A stretch of 64,000 bases of DNA from Girardia tigrina (GCA_001938485.1 MQRK01169010.1:14051-78050); one strand, 5' to 3'. Numbered from the stretch's first letter, positions 27,701 through 42,900 are shown. Made by a program: numbers and translations. Notes: generated from the sequence alone by a model not told the origin.

Positions 27701-30700
27701 ATAATTCACAATCTAAGTTGTCTTGTTAAGGAGCATCTTCTTAAAAACCATAATCTGCCTCTGATTCAGCAGGATTACAATTTTAAAGGATTCTGAGGAC
27801 ACGCAAAGCAGTTTCTCGTCTTGCTATTTTGTTAACTAAAATAAAAAAGACTAATTTTAAATGCGAGACATTGGGTGATAAAAACAAGCAACTGACAAAA
27901 AGATTAAATTTCTTATATGTTTTTCCTATACATAAATACGAAATATCATATTCGGATTCAGAATGACAGAAACCGTTCCAAAATATTATTATGTTCTCAA
28001 ATACCCTTTAATGTTAGCAAAAATACTCCAAAAATTGACATTTCATTCACGACAGTTTTCCTGAACAGTATTCACAGAAAATGACAAAAGGATAACCTAA
28101 TCCGACTGTGGATAGTGCTCAAATGGTGAACAATTCAACACTAAAATTGAATAGACCCTGACAACCCCTTTAAAGGTAGCACTCTATAAAATAAAAGTTT
28201 TTTCTAGGTGCTGCTTATTACACCGGTTTACATGAAAAAACTACAAATATTTCATTATGATTTTCTGATAGTACTTGAAAAATGAAAAACTTTGGTGTGC
28301 TTAGTTTGTCTTTATCACGTGAAGTTCTGTGTAAAATTGAATAATATCATTGAGTATTATCATAATTGTATACATATTTTATTATATATATATATATATA
28401 TACAGTGCTTTTTTTGTAAAAAAATAGGTGCCGGTACTAGGGTGAGTACATTTCTGTTCTGCCATTCAGGGATGCTATTTTTGAAGTGGACGAACGAGAG
28501 TGCCGAAGGCACCTGAGCGCGAGCGTCGAAGACGCTAAGCAGCTCGCGATTAGGGGTTCTGGGGCGGAGCCCCAGCCGCCAACGCATTTTCAGGCATTTG
28601 GCTAATCTTCTTCATTTTTAAAGTGGGATAAATTAATTAAATATAATTTTATAAATCAATTAATTATAAATTTTTAAATTTGCTCTTTTAATGTTTTAAA
28701 TTTAAATTTGTTTTATTTTAANNNNNNNNNNNNNNNNNNNNNNNNNNNNNNNNNNNNNNNNNNNNNNNNNNNNNNNNNNNNNNNNNNNNNNNNNNNNNNN
28801 NNNNNNNNNNNNNNNNNNNNNNNNNNNNNNNNNNNNNNNNNNNNNNNNNNNNNNNNNNNNNNNNNNNNNNNNNNNNNNNNNNNNNNNNNNNNNNNTACTA
28901 CGGTAGACCATTTTTTACATTAGTTTTTTAATGTGTTTAAGTGTTATAGATGCAATTTTAAAATTTCAAATTCCGATTTATCATAAAATTATTATTATGA
29001 AATATGAATAATATTAAAATTTAAAAATATACATTAAAAACCAAAAAAAATATATTTTTTTATTTTTCATCACTTGAAAAAGGTGCCGGTACGCAGTACC
29101 GGCGCGTACCGTCACAAAAAAAGCACTGTATATATATGAGTATTATAAATTATTATTATTACAGTGACGAATAACTGTATATACATAGTAAACAATGATA
29201 CTCATGAGCAATGATACAATGAGCTTCTGATCCTTTCATTCGGTTTTGGATGCAAGAGTGCGAGTCTTCAGTACACGGGGACATTTTCTTTAGGATCTAA
29301 AAAAGGATCAATCATGATTCGTTAAACCATGGTTTCAAAGTCTTTGGCTGTATAATCGCACTTCGTGCAATGGGAAAAGGGACATTCGAATATCCCTCTT
29401 TCTGTTATGTTATCCAAACGAATGCAAAAACCACTTTCAAGATCACTCTTTGATCGCTCTCTTCAGTAGTACTGACAGACACGGGTTCATCAATATTTAT
29501 AATCGAATTCAAAGTATCTGTTCGTCATTTGTCTGAGATGTTTCGTATATTTACAGTACTATTAGTACCATTAACATTTATTCGATGATCAACCAGCATT
29601 TGCCTCGGCAAGCCTCTTCTTGTTTCATGACTTTTGTGGCATTTCTCTATGAGACATATATAAGAACCACTAGCCCTTTGTCGCTGAACAGCTATGTCCT
29701 GGTGTATGTGTTTTCTTTATGTGTTTTTAATTTCTTCTGCCAGCGAATTCTTTATATTAAGAAGGTAATATATGGACTACTCTCTTGATATGCGATTGAA
29801 GCATTTTGGATTTTCATTTCCTTGTTCAACAGTCTCTAGTTGTTTTTCGGTTACAGTGCCTTTAAGCAGATATTTGAATTGCTCATCGTTGTCTAGGACC
29901 CCTTTGAAATATAAGCACTCTCTATATTCTGCCAAGTCATCTTCGTGTCCTGCTATTCAGAGCATGTCGTGAGCATCACACTCTCTCATCAGTTGCTTTT
30001 TACAACTACAAACCAGACCAAACCTTCGAAGAATGACGAGATGAGTTTGTCGGTTCCTTTTGCATAATTAAATGCAAAGAAATTTATTTTCATTTGTATT
30101 ATAAAAAAAGAATAAAAATAAATTTTTCCTCAAAATTGTTAATGTCTTAATCGTCTAGAAATGTATTCTTTTCAATTCTCAATTTACATTCCAATTTACA
30201 TTTTTGTCACGATTTTTTCGTAAATGTTTTTGAAAAATTTGATATGAAATAAGTTTTTATTCATCAAAAAAGTAAATGAAAATTAAATTTGAACTTTAAA
30301 TTTATACATTTAGTTTTACTTTTTTAACTTTGCAATAAAATAAACTTACATTTTTTTATAATTTAATATTTGATTTTATTTATAAAAATGGCTGAAAGTC
30401 TTATTATTATTATTAATATTATTTTCAAATGTTGACAAAATTTATTTTATAATAAATTTTGTATATGAACAATATATATGAACATTATATAAAATATCAA
30501 AAAATAAATAATCAAAGAAACGATTTAATTACAAAAGCATATTTACAATAAATTTGATTATTAAAGTTTTTTTACGATTTTACTATTAAAAAACTTGTTC
30601 ACTTTCCATCATAACTTCTCTAAAGTCAGATGGTTTGTTATTGAAATTTATAATTATTTTTCTATTTTTCCCACCTATAATCAGACATTATTTCAAGAAT

Positions 30701-33700
30701 TCATATTTTTTAATATTTTGTAAAGTTAATATAATTAAATGTCTCATCCAAAAATCCACAGTCATTTAAAAAAGATACTGATGAATATCTTTTTTATCAT
30801 TTATTTTTCAATTTTTCATGTCTAATAACAAAAAATAAAAATTTTGTACTCTTTCAGAAAATAAATTTATCAATTTTATTTATTTATTTATTTATTTAGT
30901 TATTTATTTCTTTATTTCTTTATTATTTATTTATTTATTTATTTATTATTTATTGATATTAAAAATAACTTTTTTAACCTTTTTTATAATTTGATTAAAA
31001 TTTTCGTTAAATATTAAAATATTTAGACATTGATGAATGCTTTGAGAAGATTGATGATTGTCAAACAAATAGTATTTGCGTTAACCAAAACGGATTCTTT
31101 GATTGTAAATGTCCCTCCAACTTTATGGATGTATTCGAAGATGGAAAAATATGCATACGTATTTTTAAATTTTTTATTTAGAATTGTTATTTTTTATTTT
31201 CTTAAAGCTGTGCAACCATCGAATTGTACAGAAGAGTGTCCAACAGGTCAATATTGTAAAAATGGATCATGTTCATGTCTACCGGGTTTGCAGTCAAATA
31301 CCAAAGAAGGTGCTTTAACATGCGAGAAAGGTATTTATTTTATTTATTTATTTGAAGGGTATCCAGGTTGAAATAAAGATAAAAGATAGAATATGTCTCC
31401 TTTATATTAGGTTGAAACGAAGGTTTTTCAGTCAACTAACATTTAATTAAAAGCAAAATTTTTAAAATAACTAAAGTTCGTTTTTATTAATGCAATCACC
31501 ATTACTTTTGATTATTCTTTTACAACGAGACCACAACAAGAAAATTGCAGTAAGAAGAAAAAGCAGTAAACAATTTTGAAGAGCCTGTTCATCTTCCATG
31601 AAGCGGCATTCGCGAGGGATATACAAACCCAATTATTCAAGTTTTTGGGCTGATAAGACGTTGGAAATAGTGTTAAAAGAATGATTGATCATATGAAAGG
31701 ATCGAATGAAAAGGATCGAATGCGCTTCAATGGAATGGTGTGTAACTCATTTATCAATGGTTGTAAGGCGTCCGGAGAGCTCTCTATCTTAACGATGAGT
31801 ATCGTCAAAGCGGAATTTCGCATACCATCGGAAACATGTCCGCAATAATGTAATGCAAATGTTTTTAGTCGCTAACCCTGCTCTACGACCAAGTTTGAAT
31901 TTGTAGAAAATCAAGTTGTGGATTTTCCACCGTTTTTTTAACATTTTAACTTGTTCATAAAATCAATAATTTTTTATAGAAAAGAGTATACAATGTGAGT
32001 AATATATCAAAATGCTCCTAAAAATATTTAAATATATAAATTTTTTTTAACATTTTAACTTGTTCATAAAATCAATAATTTTTTATAGAAAAGAGTATAC
32101 AATGTGAGTAATATATCAAAATGCTCCTAAAAATATTTAAATATATAAAATCTATAAAATGCAAAATTAAATTTTCCGGTGTGAAATATGAGGTCTGGCG
32201 TTAACTTGTTGAAAAGAAACACGAGCTGTGTGGAAACCACGAACACCCAAAATGACTGGAACTCTGCCTAATTTGGTGCAGTAAACTTCAGAGGTGATGG
32301 TTTGACAGCGCGGAAGGTTTCGATTGAACAGGTTTCGATGCCATCCATGAAAATCCCAACATCACCTTTTTTGAAGCTGATCTCTCCAAGGCATCTGTTT
32401 TCCAGGTTAACTAGGTCTCAGCTATTGGTCTTTGCGTTTCCAGTTATCGTAGACAACCCACTTACCATCGCACTTTAAAATCTGTAGCAATCCACTGCGG
32501 ATAAATTCGTGCAATAGCCTTGAACGGTCCTTAATTTTTCGATTTTTTGCGTTTCGTTGAGTTAGTGCAGGACGTCTTGACCACATTTAGTTTTCTGTTC
32601 ATTTTCTGTAGGTTTCGAATAATGTTTGTATGGGAATTTCGGTGTTCAGTGGCCAGTTCGCGCGTTGTTTGGATCGAATGCGCTTCAATGGAATGGTGTG
32701 TAACTCATTTATCAATGGTTGTAAGGCGTCCGGAGAGCTCTCTATCTTAACGATGAGTATCGTCAAAGCGGAATTTCGCATACCATCGGAAACATGTCCG
32801 CAATAATGTAATGCAAATGTTTTTAGTCGCTAACCCTGCTCTACGACCAAGTTTGAATTTGTAGAAAATCAAGTTGTGGATTTTCCACCGTTTTTTTAAC
32901 ATTTTAACTTGTTCATAAAATCAATAATTTTTTATAGAAAAGAGTATACAATGTGAGGAATATATCAAAATGCTCCTAAAAATATTTAAATATATAAAAT
33001 CTATAAAATGCAAAATTAAATTTAAAAAAAATATTTACAATTTTGTAAATAACTCACAAGACCTTCGTTGCAACATAATAGTTGACTTGTTACAAAATAT
33101 TTGATCTCGTAAATAACAAACTTCTCAATCAAACAGTCGTATTAAATAAAAATAAAATTTTAAAAATTCCGAAATTAGAAAAAAAGAAATTTTGTAAAAA
33201 ATAAAAATAATATTGATATATAATATACATTTTTTTATATAATTAAAAAAATACTTGTCTACTTAATGAAATTTTGTAACTACAGTGTCGATTAAAACAA
33301 AATATTGGTTGTTTAAGTGATGAAGAATAGAAATTATATATATTTTTTTCACTGACAAAGTAATTAAATGAGGGAGAGAGGGAAAAAAGATTATTATTAA
33401 CATCTTTATATCAACAAATTTGAAAATCAAACCCGTAAAAAGTATAAAACACGTGTAGATTTGTTATGCTTCACCAAGTGTTATTCGTTATAATTATATT
33501 GGCGCCTTTTTTAATATTGAATTGCAGAACGACTTCTTGTATAGTAAAATATATATATTCATTTATAGACAGATACCTGATAGTTTTGTTTTTCGTTGCA
33601 GTCTCCACAGCCTGCTTGCCCGGCTCTTGCCCTTTGCATTCCTTTTGCAAAGAAAGATTGTTCGGCTATTTATGTCAATGTGAAGCAGGTTTCGAAGGCG

Positions 33701-36700
33701 TCGGTGTAAAATCGTGTACCGGTAAGGTTGAAGTACTTTTTTCTACAATTTTTTTAATTTATTATCCTTTTTTTCTCTTATTAATAATTTGTAATTAACT
33801 ATCAATTAAAAACAATAAGATTTCGAATTAATAAAAAAAATAAAAAATCATTTTTTAGAGTGGAAAAAATATTTTTAACAAAATTAGAGATTCAATTGTT
33901 ATGGAGAAAAAAGGGAAAAGATCTTTTTTCTTAAATTGTTTCCCAATATTAACATAATTATATTATTGAGAGTTGTCCCCAAGATTCGGATAATTATTTA
34001 TTTTTGAGATTTTTTTCCTTTTCATTTTATAAACAATTCATTTTTTTAATTTTATTTTACAAGTTTTTAATTGTTTTTTTTTCTTTATTTAACATTGTTT
34101 TTAAATTAATTTTATCTTTTAATGGAAATATTTTCTTGAAATTACAATGGGATAAATGAGTTCTTAAGGAAATATTTTATATTTTTAAGTCACTGTTTTA
34201 ATTTCGTCTTCAATTAAATTAATTTGTTTTAATATAATTAACCGTTTCAATTTTTTTTACTTGAAATTAATTAGCAAAAAAAAGATATGACTAATTATAT
34301 TTGTGATAAAAAATATTATATATTTTTTTTATTTTTTTGTGGATTTTAATAAATGTTATTTAAATAATGTTTTTTTATTTATTTCCTTTTTCTTTTAATT
34401 TTTATGAAATGTGTCTTTGATTTAAAATTTAAAATTTAAGTTATATGACTATTAAATTTTTTTTATTATTTATTTTAAGTAAAAAGTAGTGCTCCATTAA
34501 ATACCCGAAATGAAGGTCTAAAAAAATATATCAATTTAATTGATTTTTTGTGAGGGAATGTATACCTTGATGAAAGCCCATCAAAACTACTGGATTGCAC
34601 AATTTAAGCAAGGTAGACAGAGTGTTTTTGATGAGAAAAGTACCGGAAAACCATTGGAAATTGGCGAAAATATTAAAAACAAATTAGAGAATATTGTCAG
34701 ATTTAACAGACGCATCACAACAAGAGTGCTCTTTGACAGTCTGAGTGTGAGCAAAAGAAGTTTGGATTCCATAATAAAGTCTATGTGTGTGAGGAAACTT
34801 TCTTCGCTGTTCGTTCCACAATTTCTAACACGTGAAATATGTGAAAAGGACTCAGTTCGTGTCACCCCAATCCCATGACATTGGAGTAAGTCGGAGATAT
34901 TTTCTGCAAAACATCGTGACAATTGACGGAACCCCGCTCTCTCTATTCCAAAATGATACAATCGCAAAAAGGTTTCAAAATTCAAATGGAAATCTCTCAT
35001 GCAAATAATTTTTTGGGATTTCCATAGCGGGTTTCAATATATTTTGCTTACAGGGATGTGAAAATTAAATCTGTTTGTATGTCGAGTAAGTCCATAAGGC
35101 CAGGATATCCAGACGAATATCCCACAAATGCAATCTCTATTTTCTCAAAGATAATGCCTCAATCCCCACAAGTGCGAAATCGATAAGGTGGGTTTACATA
35201 GCATCCCATACTCTTTCTATTCACCGAACCTATCTCCGATTGATTTTTATTTGTTCCTCCATCTCAAGAAACACCTATGAAAAGGCCTATTTGGAGCTGA
35301 TAAGACGTTGGAAATAGTGTTAAAAGAATGATTGATCATATATTGAGAAATAAATACCTATACATACCCACCAATGTTGGTTAAAAAAAATAAATAAAAA
35401 TAAATAAATTATTTTTCTAACTTCGGCAAGTTTAAAGATTATATCATAATAACAGACATTGATGAATGTGGTTCAAAGACCGACAATTGCTCGAAAACTG
35501 AAGATTGCCTTAACACTCCTGGTTCGTTCAGCTGTTCCTGTAAGAAAGGTTACACCAGGAATTCAAAATCTGGATCTTGTGAACGTAAGGAAACATGTTA
35601 TTTTAAATATGATGATCTTATATCATTGTCTTTTAGTCATTAACCAATGCAATTGTGGATCAAATGGAATGTGTGGAGCTAATAACAAATGCCTCTGTAA
35701 ACCAGGATATGAAGAAAATTCTAAAGGAGTTTGCACAGGTATATTATGGAATATATTTGCTTAAACCAACAATTTTATTAAGACATTAATGAATGCGATT
35801 CTCAACAATCCCCTTGCCATCTTTTAGCCAGATGTAACAACACCGAAGGATCCTACAAGTGTTATTGTCCCGAAAATTATTACGGTGATCCGGAAGTCAA
35901 ATGCAGTGAGTATTATATTAATACAAATTAAAAGTAAAATATAAAAAAAAGAATATTTAACCACAAAAAATCCGTTACTAAAAATATTTTTTACTATGTT
36001 TTTATTTTATTTACTGAAATTTTATTAATAAGTCTCACAAATGACAAAAGATATTTTTTGGCCAAAATTAATTTACATACTTTTCATTAAACCGTTATGA
36101 TGTTTGATAAAATAGAAGAAAAAAGAAACAGAAAATGATTACTTTTTTAAAAAAAAACTCTTTTCAAGTCTGAAAATTCAATTAAATTGCTTCAAAAAAA
36201 ATTTTTTTAAAGATAATTAGAACAGTCTGTAAAATTTTATATATAATTCCAAATTTAATTAATAAAATTATCACAAAAATATCAAGAGACAAATATACAT
36301 ACAGACGAAAGAGATGAAGATGCAATTAGACTGAGTGAGGGGGTCGAGAGGAATAAGAAAGGAAACAGAAGTTTGTTACCAAAAAAGAAATTATTTATAT
36401 ATTTTTGACCGAAAATTATGATTAAGTGGAAACAGTGACCGTTTATTTTAATTATTTGTCAAGAAACCCATCGGCAACAGTTATTAACAGAGGGACTATA
36501 ATAATGCTAAATTAGTTTGACTCAAGACAAAACTTTTAGTTGTTCAATAATTAGAATATATCATGGGAATCTCCTCACATCTCCCATCACAATTTTACAA
36601 TACAACAAAAAAGTAATAATTAATTTATTTTTAATTATATCACACGGAACAAATAGAAAATTATGGAAAATGTAATTATTTTTCTTTTTTTTTTAAAAAA

Positions 36701-36898
36701 AATACAGAATCTCGGCTATTTAATGTATCAGTAATAAATGAATAAAATTATTATTTCCATAATTAATAATTAAATCGGAAATATTCTCTATAATTATTAT
36801 TTTTTATATTAAATTCGTAGTAATTAAACTTCATGGATCTCGCATTTACTGATGGAAAAATTATTATAATTATAATTATTACTATTATTATTATTATA

Positions 36899-36938
<40 letters not shown>

Positions 36939-39900
36939 TATGTAATTATTTTATTTATTTAAATTATTTTTATCGGTTTTACACTTTGGAAAAGGAAAGA
37001 GATGATCTGTAAATAAAATTAATGAATGGTAATTAGAGGAAATAATTAAGATAACGCTTTTTTCCTTAATTATTATTGATAGTTTTATAAATTTTCGTTT
37101 TCAGAAAGGAAAAAATGCAAACAATTTTGTCATTTTTCTGTTATTTTTTATTATTTATTATTATTATTATTATTATTCGATTAATTGTATTATAAAGACA
37201 GTCTTTTAAAAATCGAGACTGGATCACCGTATTAAGGTTGAATATGGGTGCGGTTGTAAAAATGTTGTTAATTACATCAAATTAATTGTAATTAGATTTC
37301 ATTTATTTATCCTTCTTGTCGAATAATAGTATTTTAATGATTAAATATTATAAAATACACAATTTTTAGAAAGTTATAGTGCAAATTGAAAGCTGAAGTA
37401 AAACATCAACTTTATAAAGGGCATTTAGAAGCTGATTTTAATACACTGAAATTTAAGAATAAAGCAAATATTTTAGAATTATTATAGAAATATTATAATA
37501 TTTTACATAGGAGCCCTATTTTTAGTTAAGACAAGTTCAACTCTGCCCTCGTTCTTCCAAAAAACATGGCTTTGACGCGCAGACAAAAGTTGTAATGTGT
37601 CACTTAAGAAAAGCGTCGAGCTTGACCAAATCAAGCGAACATGGTGGCCATGAAATCGGTCCATACTGGCTTTTTTATTTGCTCAAGCAGGTTTCATTCA
37701 GACATTTTCGGACTGACTAACGGTACTTGAAATGTTCTGAAATAAGAATAATTTTCACCAGTGACTTTGGTTCTTAAAAGAAGAATGGCCAAATAATGTT
37801 TGACTTCCTTAGAGCGCATCAATGCCTATGATCTTCAGAGAATCTTTTTCATGTCGTAAGATTTTATACAGCTTTACGGCTTTCCCAAATTGGCAATTAA
37901 TAAAGATTCCCATTTTCAATAATGAGAAACCTTGCTTTAAAAGGTATATATTAATGGTCTTAAATCGTCAAATATGACATTTGTGGAACTAAAGACGAAT
38001 TTTATTGATAATTTACCAATACAAATATTTATGTCATTCATAAAAGTATGCACCTATATTATCAACCCACTTTTACCATTTGAGCAGCAGCTTGTTGGGG
38101 TTATTTGAAAAAAAAATTTGGTGGGCAAGAATCTATAAATTCCTGGAAGGCCCTTTTCACGGCATCATCAGCATTGAATTTTTATCCTATCAAAAAGTTG
38201 TTTAAAATAAAGAAGGAATGGTAGTCAATTTAGTCTAGATCTGGTAATTATGTATATTTATGCAGAATTTCCAACTCAATTTCCTGTAGTTTTGTACGAA
38301 TCTTAGGAGCAGTATGTTGTTTTGCATTATCTTGAACCAAGATGGAAGTCAGCTGGTTTACTAAACGCGGTTGTTTTTCTTTGAGTTCCTGCATCATATC
38401 TTCGAATTGAATGGAGTAGACTTCTTTTCTGATCAACGAACTATATTTCATGAAGTCATAATGAATTACACCTGCGGCAGACCATCAAACACTGGCCATC
38501 AGCTTCCTTAGATGAATATTGTGCTTTGGAGTGTATTTTGAACGTTTCTAATTATCATAATGGATCCCCTTTTTATCACAAGTTACGATTTGATTCAAAA
38601 AACGATAATATTCATAACTAGAAAGCATCATCACGCTTTTGTTTCTCCTTTTCATTCAACTCATGTGGAAACCACTTATTCCATCTTTCCACGTTACTGT
38701 GAGTCCAGTGATTTAATACTGTTAGCTTTGTAACTGCAAACGTTATCGATAAATGATGAGAACTTTGTGATAGATCCGACTCAACGGTTACCTTCAGTTC
38801 ATCATTCTCTATCTGCGTTCCTGGGCGACCCCCGAGACTCGTTATTGAGATTAGAATAACATTTCACGAATTTCCTGAACCGATTTAAGACTGCCTGCTG
38901 CGTAGTAGCATTGTATCCGAATACATTATTGATGTTTTGCATGGTTTCTGATGCTGAGGTTTCTCGTAGGAACTCGCACTTCATAATAGTTCAAATTTCC
39001 TGGTTTTCCATTTTTTTATTAGGATGATGCATAAGTTTTTAGCCTATTTTTAATACTTTTATCAAAGAATTTCTAAAGGAACTACAAAATATTAATCGGT
39101 GAAGTATTCCCGTTACAATCAATTACTTTTTGCAATCTTTCCTTTAATTTTTTAATTCCATCGGTGAAAATTTTTTCTTGTTTCGATGCCATGAATTCAT
39201 CGATGCAATTTCGCACATCACTTTCTTGTTTGAATCGCTTACCAGACAGAGTATTTTGTAGAAAGCGAAACAAATGAAAATCGGATGGAGCAATGTCCGA
39301 AGAATATGCCAGATGCGGTAAAACCTCTCATCCCAGTTCCAAAATTTTATTTTTCGTCGCTTTCGCAAGATGTGGTGTAGCGTTATCGTGGAGTAGGATG
39401 ATTTTTTTCATCGAATGTCCATGTTGCGGCCGCAATTCTTGGATTTTTTTGCTCAGTTTCAACAAATGTCAACTGTAGTGCTGTGCCGTGATTGTTTCTC
39501 CGGGTTTAAGAAACTCATAATAGAGGACTCCCTTCATGTCCCACCATATGCAGAGCAACAATTTCTTGCTATGAAAATTAGGTTTTGGCGTTGAAGTTGA
39601 AGGTTGACCCGCATCTACCCATGATCTTTTACGCTGTGGGTTTTCGTAATACACCCATTTTTCGTCCCCGGTGAATATTCTCCACAAAAACGATTTACGG
39701 CGGTGACGTGAAAGAAGTGCAACGCACAAATTTAGTCTTTGTGCAATATTTGCATGTGATAACTGGTGCGGAACCCAATGTTCAACTTTCAAAACTTTTC
39801 CCATTGCCGTAAGTCTTCGTTGCACCGTTGATTGATCGATTTCAAGGATCTTAGCCATATCTCCTGTGACCTGGGTTGAATCCTCTTTAAGTAATGCCTT

Positions 39901-42900
39901 CAATTCCGAATCTTCAGTTTCTTTAGGTATTCCGCTTCTCTGCATGTCCTCTAGGTCGAACTCACCATTTCTGAACTTCTTGAACTAGTTCTTGACCGTG
40001 GCATATGAAACAGTATCAGTTCCATAGGCTTGCGTAATTTGATCCAATGTTTCGGTGGTGTTTTTTCCTAAATTAAACATGAAAAGCATGTAATTTCGAA
40101 GATTAATTTTGTTCATTTTTGTACGTCTTTGAAAATACGAGCATTCATTTTTAAATCAATTAATCAATTAAATCATTTAGTTATATTTCTTTTATAATAA
40201 ATGAAGGACTAAAAACTTATGCATCAACCTAATAAATACTGGTTACTAAACAAGTTATCAATAATTTTAATTAATTTTTATTGATGTGTTCAATATCCAA
40301 GATATATAGCAATTAAATAAAAAAACTGAGCAACAAAATGTTAAGTCACTATCAAATTATAACTATTTGAATTTATTGTAATCATTCCTACAAATATCAT
40401 ACTTGACAACCTTATATTTTTAAAAAAAACGTTTTCCCATTTTTTATTCAGTTTTAGTGAAAATATTAGCTACCTCACTAAAGCTAACAATATACCCACA
40501 ATATACAGTCCATTAAATGAGACGATTGATATGTGAACTGGACTAATTTCAAGACTGACCGGGGGACCGGTAAATAAATAATATCATACCAAAAAATGTT
40601 TTGGTGTACAAGCTTTTATAATTTGTCATATGTTTGTGGTTCTGTATCTATTTCACCCACTTCCGACATTTTTTTGACTGAATTATCAAAACCTACTACG
40701 CGAAAACCCGCTTTCTATTTGCATTTAGATGTAGCAAATTTCAAAGCCTACTACTGAGGAAAACATGAGAACGACACTTTAATTACTTTTTGCGGCCAAA
40801 CTAAAGGCGGTAGATGAGCAGTGACATTGAAAAAGTGTATTGACACCTAGAATACATCAATCCTGAAAGTTCCATGTCGCTAGGTGAACGGGAAGTGGGT
40901 GAATTTTCGATCGCAAGATTCGATGCATCCAGACAGACAAACAAATGAAACGTAATAAAAGCTTGTAAAAACGGTATGAACAATGTAAATCAAAATAGAA
41001 ATAATTATGAAAAACACCATGGTAAAAATAAATTGTAGGTTTTGAAACTTCTTGTAACAGTTGTTTTTACGAATGCGATTTTAGGAAGATATAATAAAGT
41101 TCTTAAATCATAAAAAAATTTAAATATTTGCAAGAAATTTGCTTATAAAATTCTATTTCGAAGTATAAAAATATAAAATTGACGGAAAATACTTCTTAAA
41201 TACGGCAACGTGTTAACACATTGTTTTCGGAAGACGGGTAGACTTGTCATACCCCTTTTTATAGTACAACGCAGGAGCCGAGTTTGCTTGCGGGAAGCGG
41301 TAAGGTGCGGTAAATTTGTAAATAAGGGGCTCTAGAAATATATGAGTGGTGCGTTATCCAATCAATCTACCTGCCGATTCTTTTTCCGCGAAAATTAAAA
41401 AAAAACATTCATTTTTAGTACCAACTTATACCATTAAATGAAAAATAAATTTTGTATTCATTACTTTTCTAAATGAAATGAACTGCATGATTTATTGACA
41501 AAATTATTACTATTATATATAATTATTAATTTTCATACAGTTGAAGATAAATGTCAAACGAAAACTTTAACCTGTAAAGATGGAGAAGTATGTAAACGTA
41601 GTGCATACGGAAGTGTTTGCAGTAAGATCAAGTGCAACGGAACCGATGTTTTCATGTTAAACAAATGCATACCGGAAAGCGAAATCTGTGCATCAATTGA
41701 ATGCAGAGCTAACGCTCATTGTCGTGTGGAAAATGGTCGACCGGAATGCTTATGCGATTCAGGTTATTCCGGAGACGGGAGCTCGTGTATCGATATTGAC
41801 GAGTGCTCGAGCGGACTGGTGAGCTGTCCGAATAACTCGCGGTGCAGAGACAAGCAAGGAGCGTATTATTGTGCGTGCAATGTCGGATTTGAAAGACAAG
41901 GTTTCATTATTTTTTAAATTACTATGAAATTGTTTTAATTTAATTGTTTATCGATTTATTTCCGTTAATTTTATTCGGTTTTAATTTCCAAAATATTTAT
42001 TACTGACAAATAATCAACAAACACTCTTAATTATAATTAGATTAGTACGCTTTTTCTATTGATTTTTTGATAAATTTATTTGCTCTTTTAAGTTAAATTA
42101 ATAATTTAATTTTTATTAATTTGAGCAGCGAGAGCTCGACCATCCGATCCTTGTTTCGACATCAACGAGTGCCTCATTCCAAACACCTGTTCCTCTAACG
42201 CCGCCTGTGAGAACACCGTCGGTTCATTCATCTGCCGCTGCAAGCCAGGATATATTGGGGACGGCATCTACAACTGTGACGGTACTACACTTTCTTATAT
42301 ATGTTTGGAAGATGATTGATTAATATATAAATAAACTATAAATTTAGAGACGTTTTTATTGACTCATTAAATTCCACGTGTCATGTTCCCTATAAAAAAG
42401 AGTAAAAAATTTTTAAAACTACTCAAGATGGATAATCAGTGCAAAATTACAAAAAAGAACCAAATTCTGATTGATAGTAAATGAAAATTAAATGAGTCAA
42501 TTAATTAAGTATAACTTTTTTACAAATTAAAAATAATTAACGTAAAACATAAAATGGATAAAACTTAAAGTTTCTTTACAAATTATTGTACATTTCAAAA
42601 TTTTTTCTAAAAAAAGTTATGGTATAAGAGTAATGATTGTATGAGTGAGGATGTGTGAATGATTCAAAATAAACTCATTGTTGATCTGTGATCCTTTGAC
42701 AGTGGACAGCAAGTGCGAGCGCCAAGGCAGGTGCCATCAGTCCGCCAGTTGCGTGCTCAATCGTCAAAATGGTATATATGAGTGCCAGTGTAACTCGGGG
42801 TATTCTGGAGACGGTGTTTCCAGCTGCAGCAGTAAGATATTAATAATTTATTCATTTTCGGACTTCATTCATGAATTTTTTTGTCCTGCAGAAGACAATT

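Larger units (their letters stand above)
27008..31026 (+). other. 4-kb intron
   Basis: It holds a hAT-like MITE (28403-29128), a minus-strand zinc-finger-like relic (29233-29400), moderately complex sequence at 27480-28250 and 29570-30050 of unknown nature, and AT-rich DNA with TTTA runs (30870-30950). No exon was recognised. Confidence 0.5.
35906..41540 (+). other. 5.6-kb intron
   Basis: AT-rich sequence with ATT runs (36883-36940 and 37154-37178), followed by the nested mariner pair (37960-40414) and a more complex patch at 41217-41400 that begins after a TTAA with CACATTG, like the piggyBac-like MITE at 45624. No exon was recognised. Confidence 0.6.

Noticed and set aside
27480-27850. Minus-strand peptides with an acidic Ser-rich stretch ([11 protein letters not shown]), possibly a piggyBac transposase N-terminus
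   Set aside because: Many stops and no catalytic motif; acidic Ser-rich text alone does not identify a family.
28708-28923. Open frames across the N run
   Set aside because: They consist almost wholly of undetermined bases.
29770-30040. Minus-strand peptide stretch ([20 protein letters not shown])
   Set aside because: Looks coding-like but has stops, and I recognise no family; not enough to call a gene.
36883-36940. Regularly spaced repeats that might suggest a CRISPR-like array
   Set aside because: It is a plain ATT microsatellite in a eukaryotic intron with no spacers.
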